Counted from the first letter of the stretch, positions 1-6,895 are shown. The stretch is 12,246 nucleotides of DNA from Lishizhenia sp033720595 (GCF_033720595.1 NZ_JAWWCF010000079.1:1-12246), one strand, 5' to 3'. Program-made: numbers and translations. The notes: generated by a model not told the origin, from the letters alone.

Positions 1-132
1 TCATAAATCTTCTTGGGTACCACTTCCATGCTTTCTACCGAATATCAAATGAAGGGGTACACTTAACAAAGCCTTCTCAACGGGTCCACCATCCTTGTTA
101 CATTGTAGCGAAAAAAAACTACTGTGGTCTCA

Positions 133-549
133 ATGAAATACTTTCTACCGCTACTCATTCTTCTAATGAGCTGTTCAGAAAAAGTCAGTAATGACACTAT
201 TTTCCGGGCCTCTGTATCTCAATTGAGTTTAAAAGAAAAAACAGACCTAGAAGACATTCAACGAAAATCGGTGCAGAAATTGTCTGCTAAAGAAATGCTC
301 CACAGGCAATACCAAATAAGTCTCAATTATTTATTGACAAGTTTGGAAAGTGTTCAAATAGAACCTTACACCACTCATAACTTTTTAAATAATCGCTCGG
401 AAACCAACCCTCCTGTTATGACTACGCAACTTTTAAAATGGTATGAAGACAGTTTATTCCAGCTCACCGAAAACTACTATAGACAAAGTCATTTAATACA
501 GGATACAACACACTTTTACTATTGGGTTATGTTTAAAAACAAAACTTAA
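133..549 (+). CDS. Small putative lipoprotein of unknown function
   Basis: 138 residues. I chose the ATG at 133 rather than the in-frame GTG at 124 because it directly starts a short lipoprotein signal peptide: Lys2, a hydrophobic run, and the lipobox LMSC with Cys14 as the probable lipidated residue. The mature part is hydrophilic, rich in Lys, Glu, Gln and Ser, and predicted mostly helical, with no domain I recognise. It probably sits in the periplasm, attached to the inner or outer membrane. No clear Shine-Dalgarno precedes it. The TAA at 547-549 is followed by 30 more open codons in the same frame that look protein-like (see the entry at 550-642), so the gene may be truncated by a nonsense change. 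Function unknown. That the gene is real is supported mainly by the signal peptide. Confidence 0.6.
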   Translation: MKYFLPLLILLMSCSEKVSNDTIFRASVSQLSLKEKTDLEDIQRKSVQKLSAKEMLHRQYQISLNYLLTSLESVQIEPYTTHNFLNNRSETNPPVMTTQLLKWYEDSLFQLTENYYRQSHLIQDTTHFYYWVMFKNKT

Positions 550-642
550 ACCCTAGATATTTATTTAAATCAAAATTTAGAACGTGTTGAGTTAAAAGAG
601 GAAGCACAACGAATTACTCAAAGGGTTTCTAGTCTCCAATAG
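550..642 (+). other. In-frame open continuation after the lipoprotein stop
   Basis: Directly after the TAA at 547-549, the same frame stays open for 30 codons to a TAG at 640-642. It encodes a charged, helix-forming segment containing NQNLERVELKEEAQRITQRV. The composition matches the end of the preceding protein, so this could be the original C-terminus cut off by a point mutation or a sequencing error. An open run of this length can also arise by chance in non-coding DNA, and there is no start codon of its own. Confidence 0.3.
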
Positions 643-710
643 CTCCAAAAGTCTCACTGCGTTACATTTATCAAAAATGTAGTTAACACCGCATTCAACG
701 CTTATAACAT

Positions 711-726
711 TACAGTATATTCTGTA
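711..726. promoter_or_regulatory. Short palindrome, possible operator
   Basis: An inverted repeat TACAG-(TATATT)-CTGTA lies immediately upstream of the -7-like box at 727-734. Its two 5-base arms match perfectly, and its position would place a bound regulator over the promoter of the downstream membrane protein and TonB receptor genes. The arms are short, so chance is possible. No regulator gene lies nearby to support it. Confidence 0.25.
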
Positions 727-734
727 TATATTTG
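727..734 (+). promoter_or_regulatory. Candidate Bacteroidota -7 promoter box
   Basis: TATATTTG matches the Bacteroidota sigma-ABfr -7 consensus TAnnTTTG exactly and ends 20 bases before the GTG start at 755, leaving a short leader. I see no convincing TTG -33 element about 19-20 bases upstream, so this is half a promoter at best. It would drive the small membrane protein and the TonB-dependent receptor. Confidence 0.35.
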
Positions 735-754
735 TGTGAAACAATAATGATAAA

Positions 755-1288
755 GTGAAGCAAAAAACCATTAAAACCATATTCTTTTTGATTTTATTGG
801 CACCTTTCATGGTTTCATTTATCACCCTTCATTTACGTAAAAAGCAGATTAAAAAGGAAGTCAAGCACTTTTTAATGCAAACAGTAAACAAAGAAGATCT
901 CTTCTACTTTAAATTTTCTCAACAAGAAATCAAAGAAGAACTTCGCTGGGAAAAAGTTCACGAATTTGAATACAAAGGTAAAATGTATGATATCGTTGAA
1001 CAAAAGTCAGAAAAGGATTCTACCGCCTATTGGTGTTGGTTAGACAAGGAAGAAACAGCGCTAAATAACAAACTTCACCGTTTAACACATTTCAATTTCT
1101 TTGATGATGAACAAAAGAAAAATTGCGAAGGATCTCTCGTTTACCTTATCAAGAATCAACACTTCCCTCCTAACCAAAATTTTCAATTATACTGTGCGTT
1201 AATCTACAGAAAAGATAATTTCAAAAAGGTATTTAGATACTTAGAACCTAGTTATTCTCCTCAATCTCCTCCACCCGATTTATTGTAG
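755..1288 (+). CDS. Membrane-anchored hypothetical protein, paired with the TonB receptor
   Basis: 177 residues. It starts at GTG because no in-frame ATG gives the N-terminus; the ATG at 747 is in another frame and reaches a stop overlapping this GTG. The N-terminus is basic, followed by one hydrophobic segment (about residues 8-25) and a Lys-rich stretch, which suggests a signal anchor or uncleaved signal peptide with the rest in the periplasm. The centre carries FEYKGKMYDIV followed by a Trp-Cys-Trp segment, and the C-terminus is Pro-rich (SPPPDLL). I recall small proteins with this layout and an EF.YKG.MYD-like motif directly upstream of TonB-dependent receptors in Bacteroidota, but they have no function I can name. 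The receptor starts 58 bases downstream on the same strand with no terminator between, so co-transcription is likely. A role in uptake of the receptor's substrate is inference. Confidence 0.75.
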   Translation: MKQKTIKTIFFLILLAPFMVSFITLHLRKKQIKKEVKHFLMQTVNKEDLFYFKFSQQEIKEELRWEKVHEFEYKGKMYDIVEQKSEKDSTAYWCWLDKEETALNNKLHRLTHFNFFDDEQKKNCEGSLVYLIKNQHFPPNQNFQLYCALIYRKDNFKKVFRYLEPSYSPQSPPPDLL

Positions 1289-1346
1289 CTTCCAGCCATA
1301 AGATAAACCCACCCTAAAGTGTGGATAAATACAATAAATAAAAACA

Positions 1347-3752
1347 ATGAAACATATATTATTCATTCTTGTAATGTGCATTGTAGCTGTGCCTTTGTAC
1401 GCGCAAACCATTACAATTAAAGATAAGGATACACAACTTCCTATTTCAAATGTTGTGATATCATTGGATGATCAAGTAAACACTTTAACATCCAATAACG
1501 AAGGTCAAGTTCTTTTACCTGAAGATGCAGAATTCTCTGAAATAATTTTTAGGAATAAAAACTACAAACCCTTAAAACTGAGTAACACTCAATTGGAGGA
1601 AATGGAGTACTTGGTGACAATGGAACATGCTTTTTTCACTTATGATGAAATCATCATTTCTGCCACAAAATCAGAGGAAGGAGAAACAGGCATAGCGCAA
1701 GCCGTAACCAGTATCTCTGAAGAACAAGTAGCGCTGGAAAATCCTCAAACGGCAGCTGACCTTTTAGGTAGCTCCGGAAAGGTTTATATTCAAAAGAGCC
1801 AACAAGGTGGAGGATCTCCAATGATAAGAGGTTTTGCAACAAATAGATTACTCTACTCAGTAGATGGTGTGAGAATGAATTCTGCCATATTTAGGGGTGG
1901 AAATATTCAAAATGTTATTTCTTTAGACCCTTTAGCAATAGAAAACACTGAGGTCCTATTTGGTCCAGGTTCAGTCTTATATGGTAGTGATGCCATAGGT
2001 GGAGTTATGAGTTTTAAAACCTTATCCCCCCAGTTTTCTTTAACAGAAGATCCCTTGGTTACAGGAAAGGCAGTAACAAGATACTCTTCAGCCAATCAAG
2101 AAAACACGGTTCATTTCGACGCGAATGTAGGATGGAAGAAATTTGCGTTGCTCACGAGTTTCACCACTTCTGATTACAAAGATTTACGCATGGGAAGTAA
2201 TGGTCCAGACGATTACCTAATGCCTTATTTTGTTATTCGTCAGGATAGCATGGACGTAGTTCAAGAAAACGTAGATCCCAGGGTGCAACGCCCCTCTGCA
2301 TACTCACAAATCAACTTGATGCAAAAACTGAGTTACCAAGCCAGTAAAAACATCTTGTTGGAGTACGGATTTCACTATTCGGAAACATCTTCTTACGGTC
2401 GTTACGACAGACATAATCGAATGAAGAACGGACTGCCGAGATATGCTGAATGGAACTATGGTCCTCAAAAATGGATGATGAACCAAATTAAAGTGACCAA
2501 TACAAAGTCAACTAAAGTATACGATAGGTTCACGATTAATATTGCCCAACAACGTTTTGAGGAAAGTAGAATTTCGAGAAACTTTAACAAGGACGACAGA
2601 GAAATTCGTGCGGAAAAAGTAGATGCCTTATCGGGTAACTTTGATTTTGCAAAACGTTTGGGTAAGAAAAATAAATTCAATTATGGTGTGGAGTATGTTT
2701 ACAACGACATCACTTCTACTGGAATAAATGAAAACATCGCTACTGGACTTTCACAAGCAGGAGCTTCGCGTTACCCTCAATCTGATTGGCAATCTGCGGC
2801 AATTTACTTGTCAAATGTGTACAGCATCAATAAAAAAATGTCTATACACGCTGGAGCTCGCTATAATCAGTACATGATTAACGCAAACTTTGACACAAGC
2901 TACTACCCTATCCCTTACACTTTTGCAAGCTTAAGCAACGGTGCACTCACTGGAAGTTTCGGATGGGTTTATATTCCGAATAACACAAGTAAGCTAAGCA
3001 TTAACGCTTCTACAGGATTTAGATCTCCAAATATTGATGACATCGGAAAGGTCTTCGATTCTGAACCAGGAGCAGTAGTTGTTCCGAATAAAGATTTAGA
3101 AGCGGAGTATGCTTACAACATAGATTTAGACTATGCGAAAATTTTCAACGATGCTGTAAAGGTGGACGTTGCCGCTTACTACACCTATTTGAACAATGCA
3201 CATGTACGCAGAGACTTCATCCTGGACGGTCAAGACAGTATTATGTACGATGGACAATTGAGTAAAGTCCAAGCCATTCAAAATGCTGCAAATGCACAAG
3301 TCTATGGACTACAGTTAGGTTTAGATGTGAAGTTTTTAAAACACTTTAATTGGTCTACCAACGTGAACTACCAATATGGTGAAGAAGAGTTAGACAATGG
3401 AAATGTAAGTAGAGCACGTCACGCAGCTCCTTTCTTTGGTAGATCTGCGCTTAACTTTAAGCAAGGAAAATTAATGTTCAACTTAAACGTATTCTACCAA
3501 GCAGAACGTAAGTTTGAAGACTTGCCTGTATCAGAACAAGGCAAAACAGAAATCTATGCGGCAGATGACAACGGTAATCCATATTCACCAAGTTACTACA
3601 CCTTGAACTTTAAGGCCATGTATACCTTGAATGAAAACATTGCTATTTCTGCAGGTGTTGAAAACCTAACAGATATTAGATATAGATCTTACAGTTCTGG
3701 GTTATCTGGAGCCGGAAGAAATATGGTAATGTCGTTGCGTATTAAGTTTTAA
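1347..3752 (+). CDS. TonB-dependent outer-membrane receptor, heme-receptor-like
   Basis: 801 residues, a full-length receptor. Residues 1-19 form a Sec signal peptide ending LYA before Gln20. Residues about 20-95 form a carboxypeptidase-D regulatory-like beta domain, typical of Bacteroidota receptors. The plug (about 110-222) contains GGGSPMIRGF (154-163) and YGSDAIGG (212-219). The rest is the 22-stranded barrel, with NLTDIRYR near the end and a terminal Phe. The plug motifs and the pair FRSPN (558-562) and PNKDL (580-584) resemble the FRAP and NPNL boxes of heme/hemoglobin receptors (HmuR, ShuA type). However, the segment between the boxes has no histidine, so heme as substrate is uncertain, and another metal or chelate is possible. 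The protein sits in the outer membrane and would import its ligand using TonB-ExbBD, which is not encoded here. It ends at a hairpin terminator. Confidence 0.93.
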   Translation: MKHILFILVMCIVAVPLYAQTITIKDKDTQLPISNVVISLDDQVNTLTSNNEGQVLLPEDAEFSEIIFRNKNYKPLKLSNTQLEEMEYLVTMEHAFFTYDEIIISATKSEEGETGIAQAVTSISEEQVALENPQTAADLLGSSGKVYIQKSQQGGGSPMIRGFATNRLLYSVDGVRMNSAIFRGGNIQNVISLDPLAIENTEVLFGPGSVLYGSDAIGGVMSFKTLSPQFSLTEDPLVTGKAVTRYSSANQENTVHFDANVGWKKFALLTSFTTSDYKDLRMGSNGPDDYLMPYFVIRQDSMDVVQENVDPRVQRPSAYSQINLMQKLSYQASKNILLEYGFHYSETSSYGRYDRHNRMKNGLPRYAEWNYGPQKWMMNQIKVTNTKSTKVYDRFTINIAQQRFEESRISRNFNKDDREIRAEKVDALSGNFDFAKRLGKKNKFNYGVEYVYNDITSTGINENIATGLSQAGASRYPQSDWQSAAIYLSNVYSINKKMSIHAGARYNQYMINANFDTSYYPIPYTFASLSNGALTGSFGWVYIPNNTSKLSINASTGFRSPNIDDIGKVFDSEPGAVVVPNKDLEAEYAYNIDLDYAKIFNDAVKVDVAAYYTYLNNAHVRRDFILDGQDSIMYDGQLSKVQAIQNAANAQVYGLQLGLDVKFLKHFNWSTNVNYQYGEEELDNGNVSRARHAAPFFGRSALNFKQGKLMFNLNVFYQAERKFEDLPVSEQGKTEIYAADDNGNPYSPSYYTLNFKAMYTLNENIAISAGVENLTDIRYRSYSSGLSGAGRNMVMSLRIKF

Positions 3753-3772
3753 TACTCCTTAATAATTAGAAT

Positions 3773-3800
3773 AAGGCGGAGTTTTTACTTCGCCTTTTTT
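3773..3800 (+). terminator. Rho-independent terminator of the TonB receptor operon
   Basis: AAGGCGGAG (3773-3781) and CTTCGCCTT (3788-3796) form a 9-base-pair stem with one G-U pair and a 6-base loop, followed by TTTT. It lies 20 bases after the receptor stop. The 3' arm and loop also encode the last codons and stop of the convergent membrane protein gene that ends at 3785. On the opposite strand the bases after the stem are not a clean T-run, so it should work mainly on + strand transcripts. Confidence 0.8.
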
Positions 3801-4192
3801 ACTACCTTTTGGTAAAGCGTTCTCAATCCAAAGGTGAGGAGAACTGCAATAAAGGCTGACGTTCCCATACCTCCCCCCAATCCTCGATTAACCTCTGGCA
3901 TGTTGAGGAGTAGAGCTGTAGAAATCGCTCCTCCTAAGATAATTTCGTGTAGCTTAAAATTAGTAGCACTCATCCCAACAAATGATGCAGTAAAAACTAT
4001 GGCCAACCATAAATTCTCTTCCTTTACTTCCATGAAATAAAAAAGAAGAGCCAAGCAGAATGAGGGTAAAGCTGATGCTAACACAACATTCATTTTCACC
4101 TTGTGCTGCAACACAAACGTGAGTGCTGCGCTTGACATTCCTATGAAGTAAAATAGTACCATCATCACAATAAGAAATATAGGGTTAAACAA
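3785..4192 (-). CDS. Small multi-pass membrane protein, second of a paralogous pair
   Basis: 135 residues, very hydrophobic, with about five predicted membrane segments (near 2-20, 36-53, 61-77, 83-98 and 105-123) and a basic C-terminal tail. Its ATG lies inside the end of the upstream gene (28-base overlap), which implies translational coupling. Residues 25-29 TFVLQ, 37-40 VLAS, 70-75 SFVGMS and 103-115 (RGLGGG.G.SAFI pattern) line up almost without gaps with TFALQ, VLAS, SFIGMT and NGVGGK.G.IAFI of its neighbour, with a register shift of 53-55 residues. The two are therefore paralogues that probably fold alike and may form a heterodimer in the inner membrane. The conserved Gly-rich loop, SFxGM motif and lack of any enzyme motif would fit a channel or transporter, but I do not recognise the family. 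The last codons fall inside the terminator of the convergent TonB receptor gene. Confidence 0.8.
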   Translation of the reverse strand: MFNPIFLIVMMVLFYFIGMSSAALTFVLQHKVKMNVVLASALPSFCLALLFYFMEVKEENLWLAIVFTASFVGMSATNFKLHEIILGGAISTALLLNMPEVNRGLGGGMGTSAFIAVLLTFGLRTLYQKVVKKAK

Positions 4193-4707
4193 ATTGAAAT
4201 AAAGGCTATTGACCCTAATTTACCACCAACTCCGTTAAATACATTACGGGCAAATATATAAACACAAGCACCAAGAACACTTGCAAGAATAAGTGTAAAA
4301 TAATCCGTCGCTCGAATCATACTCGTCATACCTATAAAACTTCCACAGTAAGCCGCAATGTGAATATTATTGGTGTCTTTGGAAATTTTATATACAAGAT
4401 AAGCGAGTATACCAACAGCACTTGAAGCTAAAACGGCAGATAAACCTAACTCCACCTGCAGTGCAAAAGTTATAAAACTCCCCGCAATCAAAGACACGCC
4501 CGCTATAAGGGTTGGTTTTAACTTGAGACCTATATCGTGAATATGATAATGTAAATAAGCCCAAATTAAAAGCAAAGTTGTGGCTACCATAACAGACAGA
4601 ACACCCCACTCCCATTGCCCCTTCCATGCATAAGCGAGTAGAAAACTGGCTTGTACTATGATAAAGAGAAGTTTTACCCAAATATTAAATTTCTTTCCTT
4701 TCAGCAT
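4165..4707 (-). CDS. Multi-pass membrane protein, first of a paralogous pair
   Basis: 180 residues with about seven predicted membrane segments. The ATG at 4707 begins a basic N-terminus (MLKGKK) followed directly by a membrane helix. Residues from about 66 onward form the module shared with the 135-residue protein encoded next: TFALQ (80-84), VLAS (92-95), SFIGMT (123-128) and a Gly-rich NGVGGKLGSIAF loop (158-169). The first 60 or so residues are an extra part with two helices and a His-rich stretch (YLHYHIHD, 51-58). The stop lies within the following gene, giving a 28-base overlap. A terminator hairpin with its T-run ends only 15 bases before the ATG, so the source of transcription is unclear. 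A transport or channel role is inference; I do not recognise a named family. Confidence 0.8.
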   Translation of the reverse strand: MLKGKKFNIWVKLLFIIVQASFLLAYAWKGQWEWGVLSVMVATTLLLIWAYLHYHIHDIGLKLKPTLIAGVSLIAGSFITFALQVELGLSAVLASSAVGILAYLVYKISKDTNNIHIAAYCGSFIGMTSMIRATDYFTLILASVLGACVYIFARNVFNGVGGKLGSIAFISICLTLYFLL

Positions 4708-4722
4708 CTTGAATTACGGCAT

Positions 4723-4752
4723 AAAAAAATCCTCCAGCATAAGCTAGAGGAT
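4723..4752 (-). terminator. Strong rho-independent terminator after the 73-residue protein gene
   Basis: Read on the minus strand, ATCCTCTAGC (4752-4743) and GCTGGAGGAT (4738-4729) form a 10-base-pair stem with one G-U pair and a four-base loop, followed by a run of T (4729-4723). It starts about 20 bases after the stop of the 73-residue protein gene and ends just upstream of the membrane-protein pair. Confidence 0.85.
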
Positions 4753-4772
4753 AGAAATATTATCAGTCGGAA

Positions 4773-4994
4773 TTATTTTGACTTCTTTTTCTTTTTGTCG
4801 TCAACCCACTTGTCGTTTTTCAACTCTCCAAGTACGACAACATCTTTAATACGGCTATAATCTTCGATAGCCATTAGCATTTCTTCTTTGGTATCTCTTC
4901 GAATTTTTATACCGTTGGCTTTTGAGCCTTCGTTTCTTACTTCAATGTAAAATCCATCTTTTAACCGCGCTGGTCTTGTAGGAGGTCTACCCAT
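4773..4994 (-). CDS. Small basic protein beginning MGRPP, unknown function
   Basis: 73 residues, complete. It starts MGRPPTRPARLKDGFYIEV, has a central segment with GIKIRRDTKEEM, and ends with a run of Lys. It has no signal peptide or membrane segment, so it should be cytoplasmic. The high charge, and a Gly-Arg-Pro core like that of AT-hook DNA-binding peptides, suggest contact with nucleic acid, but that is inference. I recall closely similar small proteins as conserved hypotheticals in Flavobacteriia. It is followed by its own strong terminator and separated from the rhomboid gene by 126 bases, in which I find no exact TAnnTTTG box. Coding is supported by clean composition, by the terminator just after the stop, and by the apparent conservation. 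Confidence 0.75.
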   Translation of the reverse strand: MGRPPTRPARLKDGFYIEVRNEGSKANGIKIRRDTKEEMLMAIEDYSRIKDVVVLGELKNDKWVDDKKKKKSK

Positions 4995-5120
4995 ATCTAA
5001 AATTACTTTTTAATTCAAAATAGCAGTTTCAAACCGCATCCGCCGAAAGATATGAAAAATAATAAGTTTTTTAAAATAATTTCACGAAAAAGTAAAGTAA
5101 ATGATAAATTTCTCAGTCCA

Positions 5121-5684
5121 TTAAAGAATCAATGCTGAATTATTATTAGGTTTTACTTTAAAACCAAAGATTGCTCCAATAATCCCCCCTGCAATATGGG
5201 CAAATTGAGATACATTATCATTCTCGAAAGATCTCAATATCTCTCCTCCTACATAAAGGGCAAAAATCAAGATAAAAGTGATCGGAATTTCTTTTCCTTT
5301 TACATTGGTTAAAGACACAAGTGTAATCATCATAAAAGCGATTCCACTTGCTCCTATTAAATTATGGGAGAAGAAAATGATGTGGACTAAAGCTGTAATC
5401 ACTGCCGATAAAACAATCATCAGTAACAACTTTTTGGATCCATATTTTTCTTCCAATATCGGACCTAACAACAGTATTAAACTTAAGTTCCCAATCAGGT
5501 GCGAAATGGAAGCATGTCCAACTGTATATCCCACCAAAGAAACATACCATTGCCAGTTGGTCCAATCAAAATACCCTCCCAGAATACAGATTCTAGGAGG
5601 AGTATTTGTAGTAAATATAAAATACACCACCGCACAGATGAGCGAGAACGCTAACGTAACGGGTGCATTAAATGTAATTTTCAT
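5121..5684 (-). CDS. Rhomboid family intramembrane serine protease
   Basis: 187 residues, a compact six-helix rhomboid. It has the full set of family motifs: the HxxxxHxxxN pattern in helix 2 (His57, His62, Asn66), GASG with catalytic Ser113, and AHIAGG with catalytic His163, followed by the GxxxG-like end of helix 6. It should therefore be active in cutting membrane proteins within or near their transmembrane segments in the inner membrane. Its substrates cannot be read from the sequence. Its ATG overlaps the stop of the upstream thiolase gene as TAATG on the minus strand, so the two are very probably co-transcribed and translationally coupled, although no shared pathway is obvious. No clear hairpin terminator follows. 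Confidence 0.93.
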   Translation of the reverse strand: MKITFNAPVTLAFSLICAVVYFIFTTNTPPRICILGGYFDWTNWQWYVSLVGYTVGHASISHLIGNLSLILLLGPILEEKYGSKKLLLMIVLSAVITALVHIIFFSHNLIGASGIAFMMITLVSLTNVKGKEIPITFILIFALYVGGEILRSFENDNVSQFAHIAGGIIGAIFGFKVKPNNNSALIL

Positions 5685-6895
5685 TACGCTCTTTCAATGA
5701 TAGTTGCGTACCCTTGCCCTACTCCAATACACATAGTAACCAAGGCGTAACGCTTGTTTGTTTTTTGTAATTCTAAAGCTGCCGTGTGCAAAATTCTCGC
5801 TCCAGTCATTCCAAGAGGGTGACCTAAAGCAATAGCTCCACCGTTAGGGTTAATTCTTGGATCATTATCCGCCAACCCTAATTCTCTTGTACACGCCAAA
5901 GCTTGTGCAGCGAATGCTTCGTTGATTTCAATTACATCCATATCATCCATGGTTAAACCAGCTCTATCCAATGCTTTTTGAGATGCAAACACAGGACCTA
6001 TCCCCATGATTCTCGGCTCAACTCCTGCAACCGCAGAACTTACAATTTTAGCCAAAGGCTTTAAGTTATTACGCTCACATGCCTCACCGCTCATCACTAA
6101 TAATGCAGCTGCACCATCGTTTAATCCAGAAGCATTACCAGCAGTAACAGATCCATTCTCTCTTCTGAAAGCTGGTCTTAACTTTGCTAAAGTTTCAACG
6201 GTAGTACCCGGACGCATAAACTCATCTTGAGCAAAAACGATAGGATCTTTTTTACGCTGAGGAATTTCTACATTTACAACCTCTTCAGCCAAACGTCCAT
6301 TCTCCCATGCAGCCGCCGCTTTTTCTTGTGACCATGCTGAGAATTTATCTTGATCTTCACGAGAAATGTTGTACATGTCTACCAAGTTTTCAGCAGTCTG
6401 TCCCATTCCATCTGTACCGTAAAGTTCTTCCATTTTTGGATTGATAAATCTCCATCCAAAAGACGAGTCGTGCATTTGAGCATCTCTACCATAAGGTTTA
6501 GAAACTTTAGAGATAACCCAAGGTCCTCTTGTCATATTTTCTACACCTCCTGTAATATACACATCACCTGCTCCATCTTTAATCGCTCTTGCAGCATTCA
6601 CTGTGGCAGCCATACCTGAGGCACACAATCTGTTTACAGTTTCACCTCCAGAAGTATGGGGTAAACCGGCCAATAAGCCAGACATACGTGCCACGTTTCT
6701 ATTATCTTCTCCCGCTTGATTTGCACAACCGAAAATAACATCTTCTACTTCATCAACATTCAAAGAAGGGTTACGTTCAACCAAGGTTTTGATTACATGT
6801 GCAGCCATATCATCAGGGCGCACAGCACTTAAGGTTCCACCAAAATTACCTATGGCAGTTCTAATACCGTCTACTATATATACTTCTTTACTCAT
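5684..6895 (-). CDS. Thiolase (acetyl-CoA C-acyltransferase), PcaF/PaaJ type
   Basis: 403 residues, normal length for a thiolase. The frame is open upstream to 7033, but I chose the ATG at 6895 because MSKEVYIVDGIRTAIGNFGG is the conserved thiolase N-terminus; the extra 46 residues would be unlike the family. Catalytic residues are present: nucleophile Cys91 (NRLCASGMA), His359 (GHPLGMTGA), Cys389 (CIGVGQG) and the NEAF loop (325-328). The enzyme cleaves 3-oxoacyl-CoA with CoA to acetyl-CoA and a shortened acyl-CoA. GCANQAGEDNRNVARM (56-71), GWRFINP and MGIGPV closely resemble 3-oxoadipyl-CoA thiolases of aromatic catabolism (PcaF, PaaJ), but no other gene of that pathway is in the window, so general beta-oxidation is also possible. 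It is cytoplasmic. The rhomboid gene follows with a one-base overlap. The gene is divergent from the TPR gene, with 139 bases between. Confidence 0.95.
   Translation of the reverse strand: MSKEVYIVDGIRTAIGNFGGTLSAVRPDDMAAHVIKTLVERNPSLNVDEVEDVIFGCANQAGEDNRNVARMSGLLAGLPHTSGGETVNRLCASGMAATVNAARAIKDGAGDVYITGGVENMTRGPWVISKVSKPYGRDAQMHDSSFGWRFINPKMEELYGTDGMGQTAENLVDMYNISREDQDKFSAWSQEKAAAAWENGRLAEEVVNVEIPQRKKDPIVFAQDEFMRPGTTVETLAKLRPAFRRENGSVTAGNASGLNDGAAALLVMSGEACERNNLKPLAKIVSSAVAGVEPRIMGIGPVFASQKALDRAGLTMDDMDVIEINEAFAAQALACTRELGLADNDPRINPNGGAIALGHPLGMTGARILHTAALELQKTNKRYALVTMCIGVGQGYATIIERA

Noticed and set aside
1..132. Open frames on both strands at the left edge, including a minus-strand run ending in a stop at 1-3
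   Set aside because: The minus-strand run of about 42 codons has no ATG in frame, and the + strand open frame overlaps the lipoprotein signal peptide in another frame. Neither resembles a protein I know. I see no supported feature here.
31..150. The 10-base word CTTTCTACCG occurs at 31-40 and 141-150
   Set aside because: Two copies of a 10-mer, the second inside coding sequence, with no extended similarity around them. Most likely chance.
592..825. 77-codon minus-strand open frame
   Set aside because: It crosses the promoter region and overlaps the start of the membrane-anchored protein gene. Its composition looks non-coding.
1289..1346. Weak hairpin CCAC...GTGG between the small anchored protein and the TonB receptor
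   Set aside because: Only four pairs and no T-run, so it is not a terminator. It does not argue against an operon.
5278..5700. 140-codon + strand open frame
   Set aside because: It is antisense to the rhomboid gene, whose catalytic motifs are all intact.
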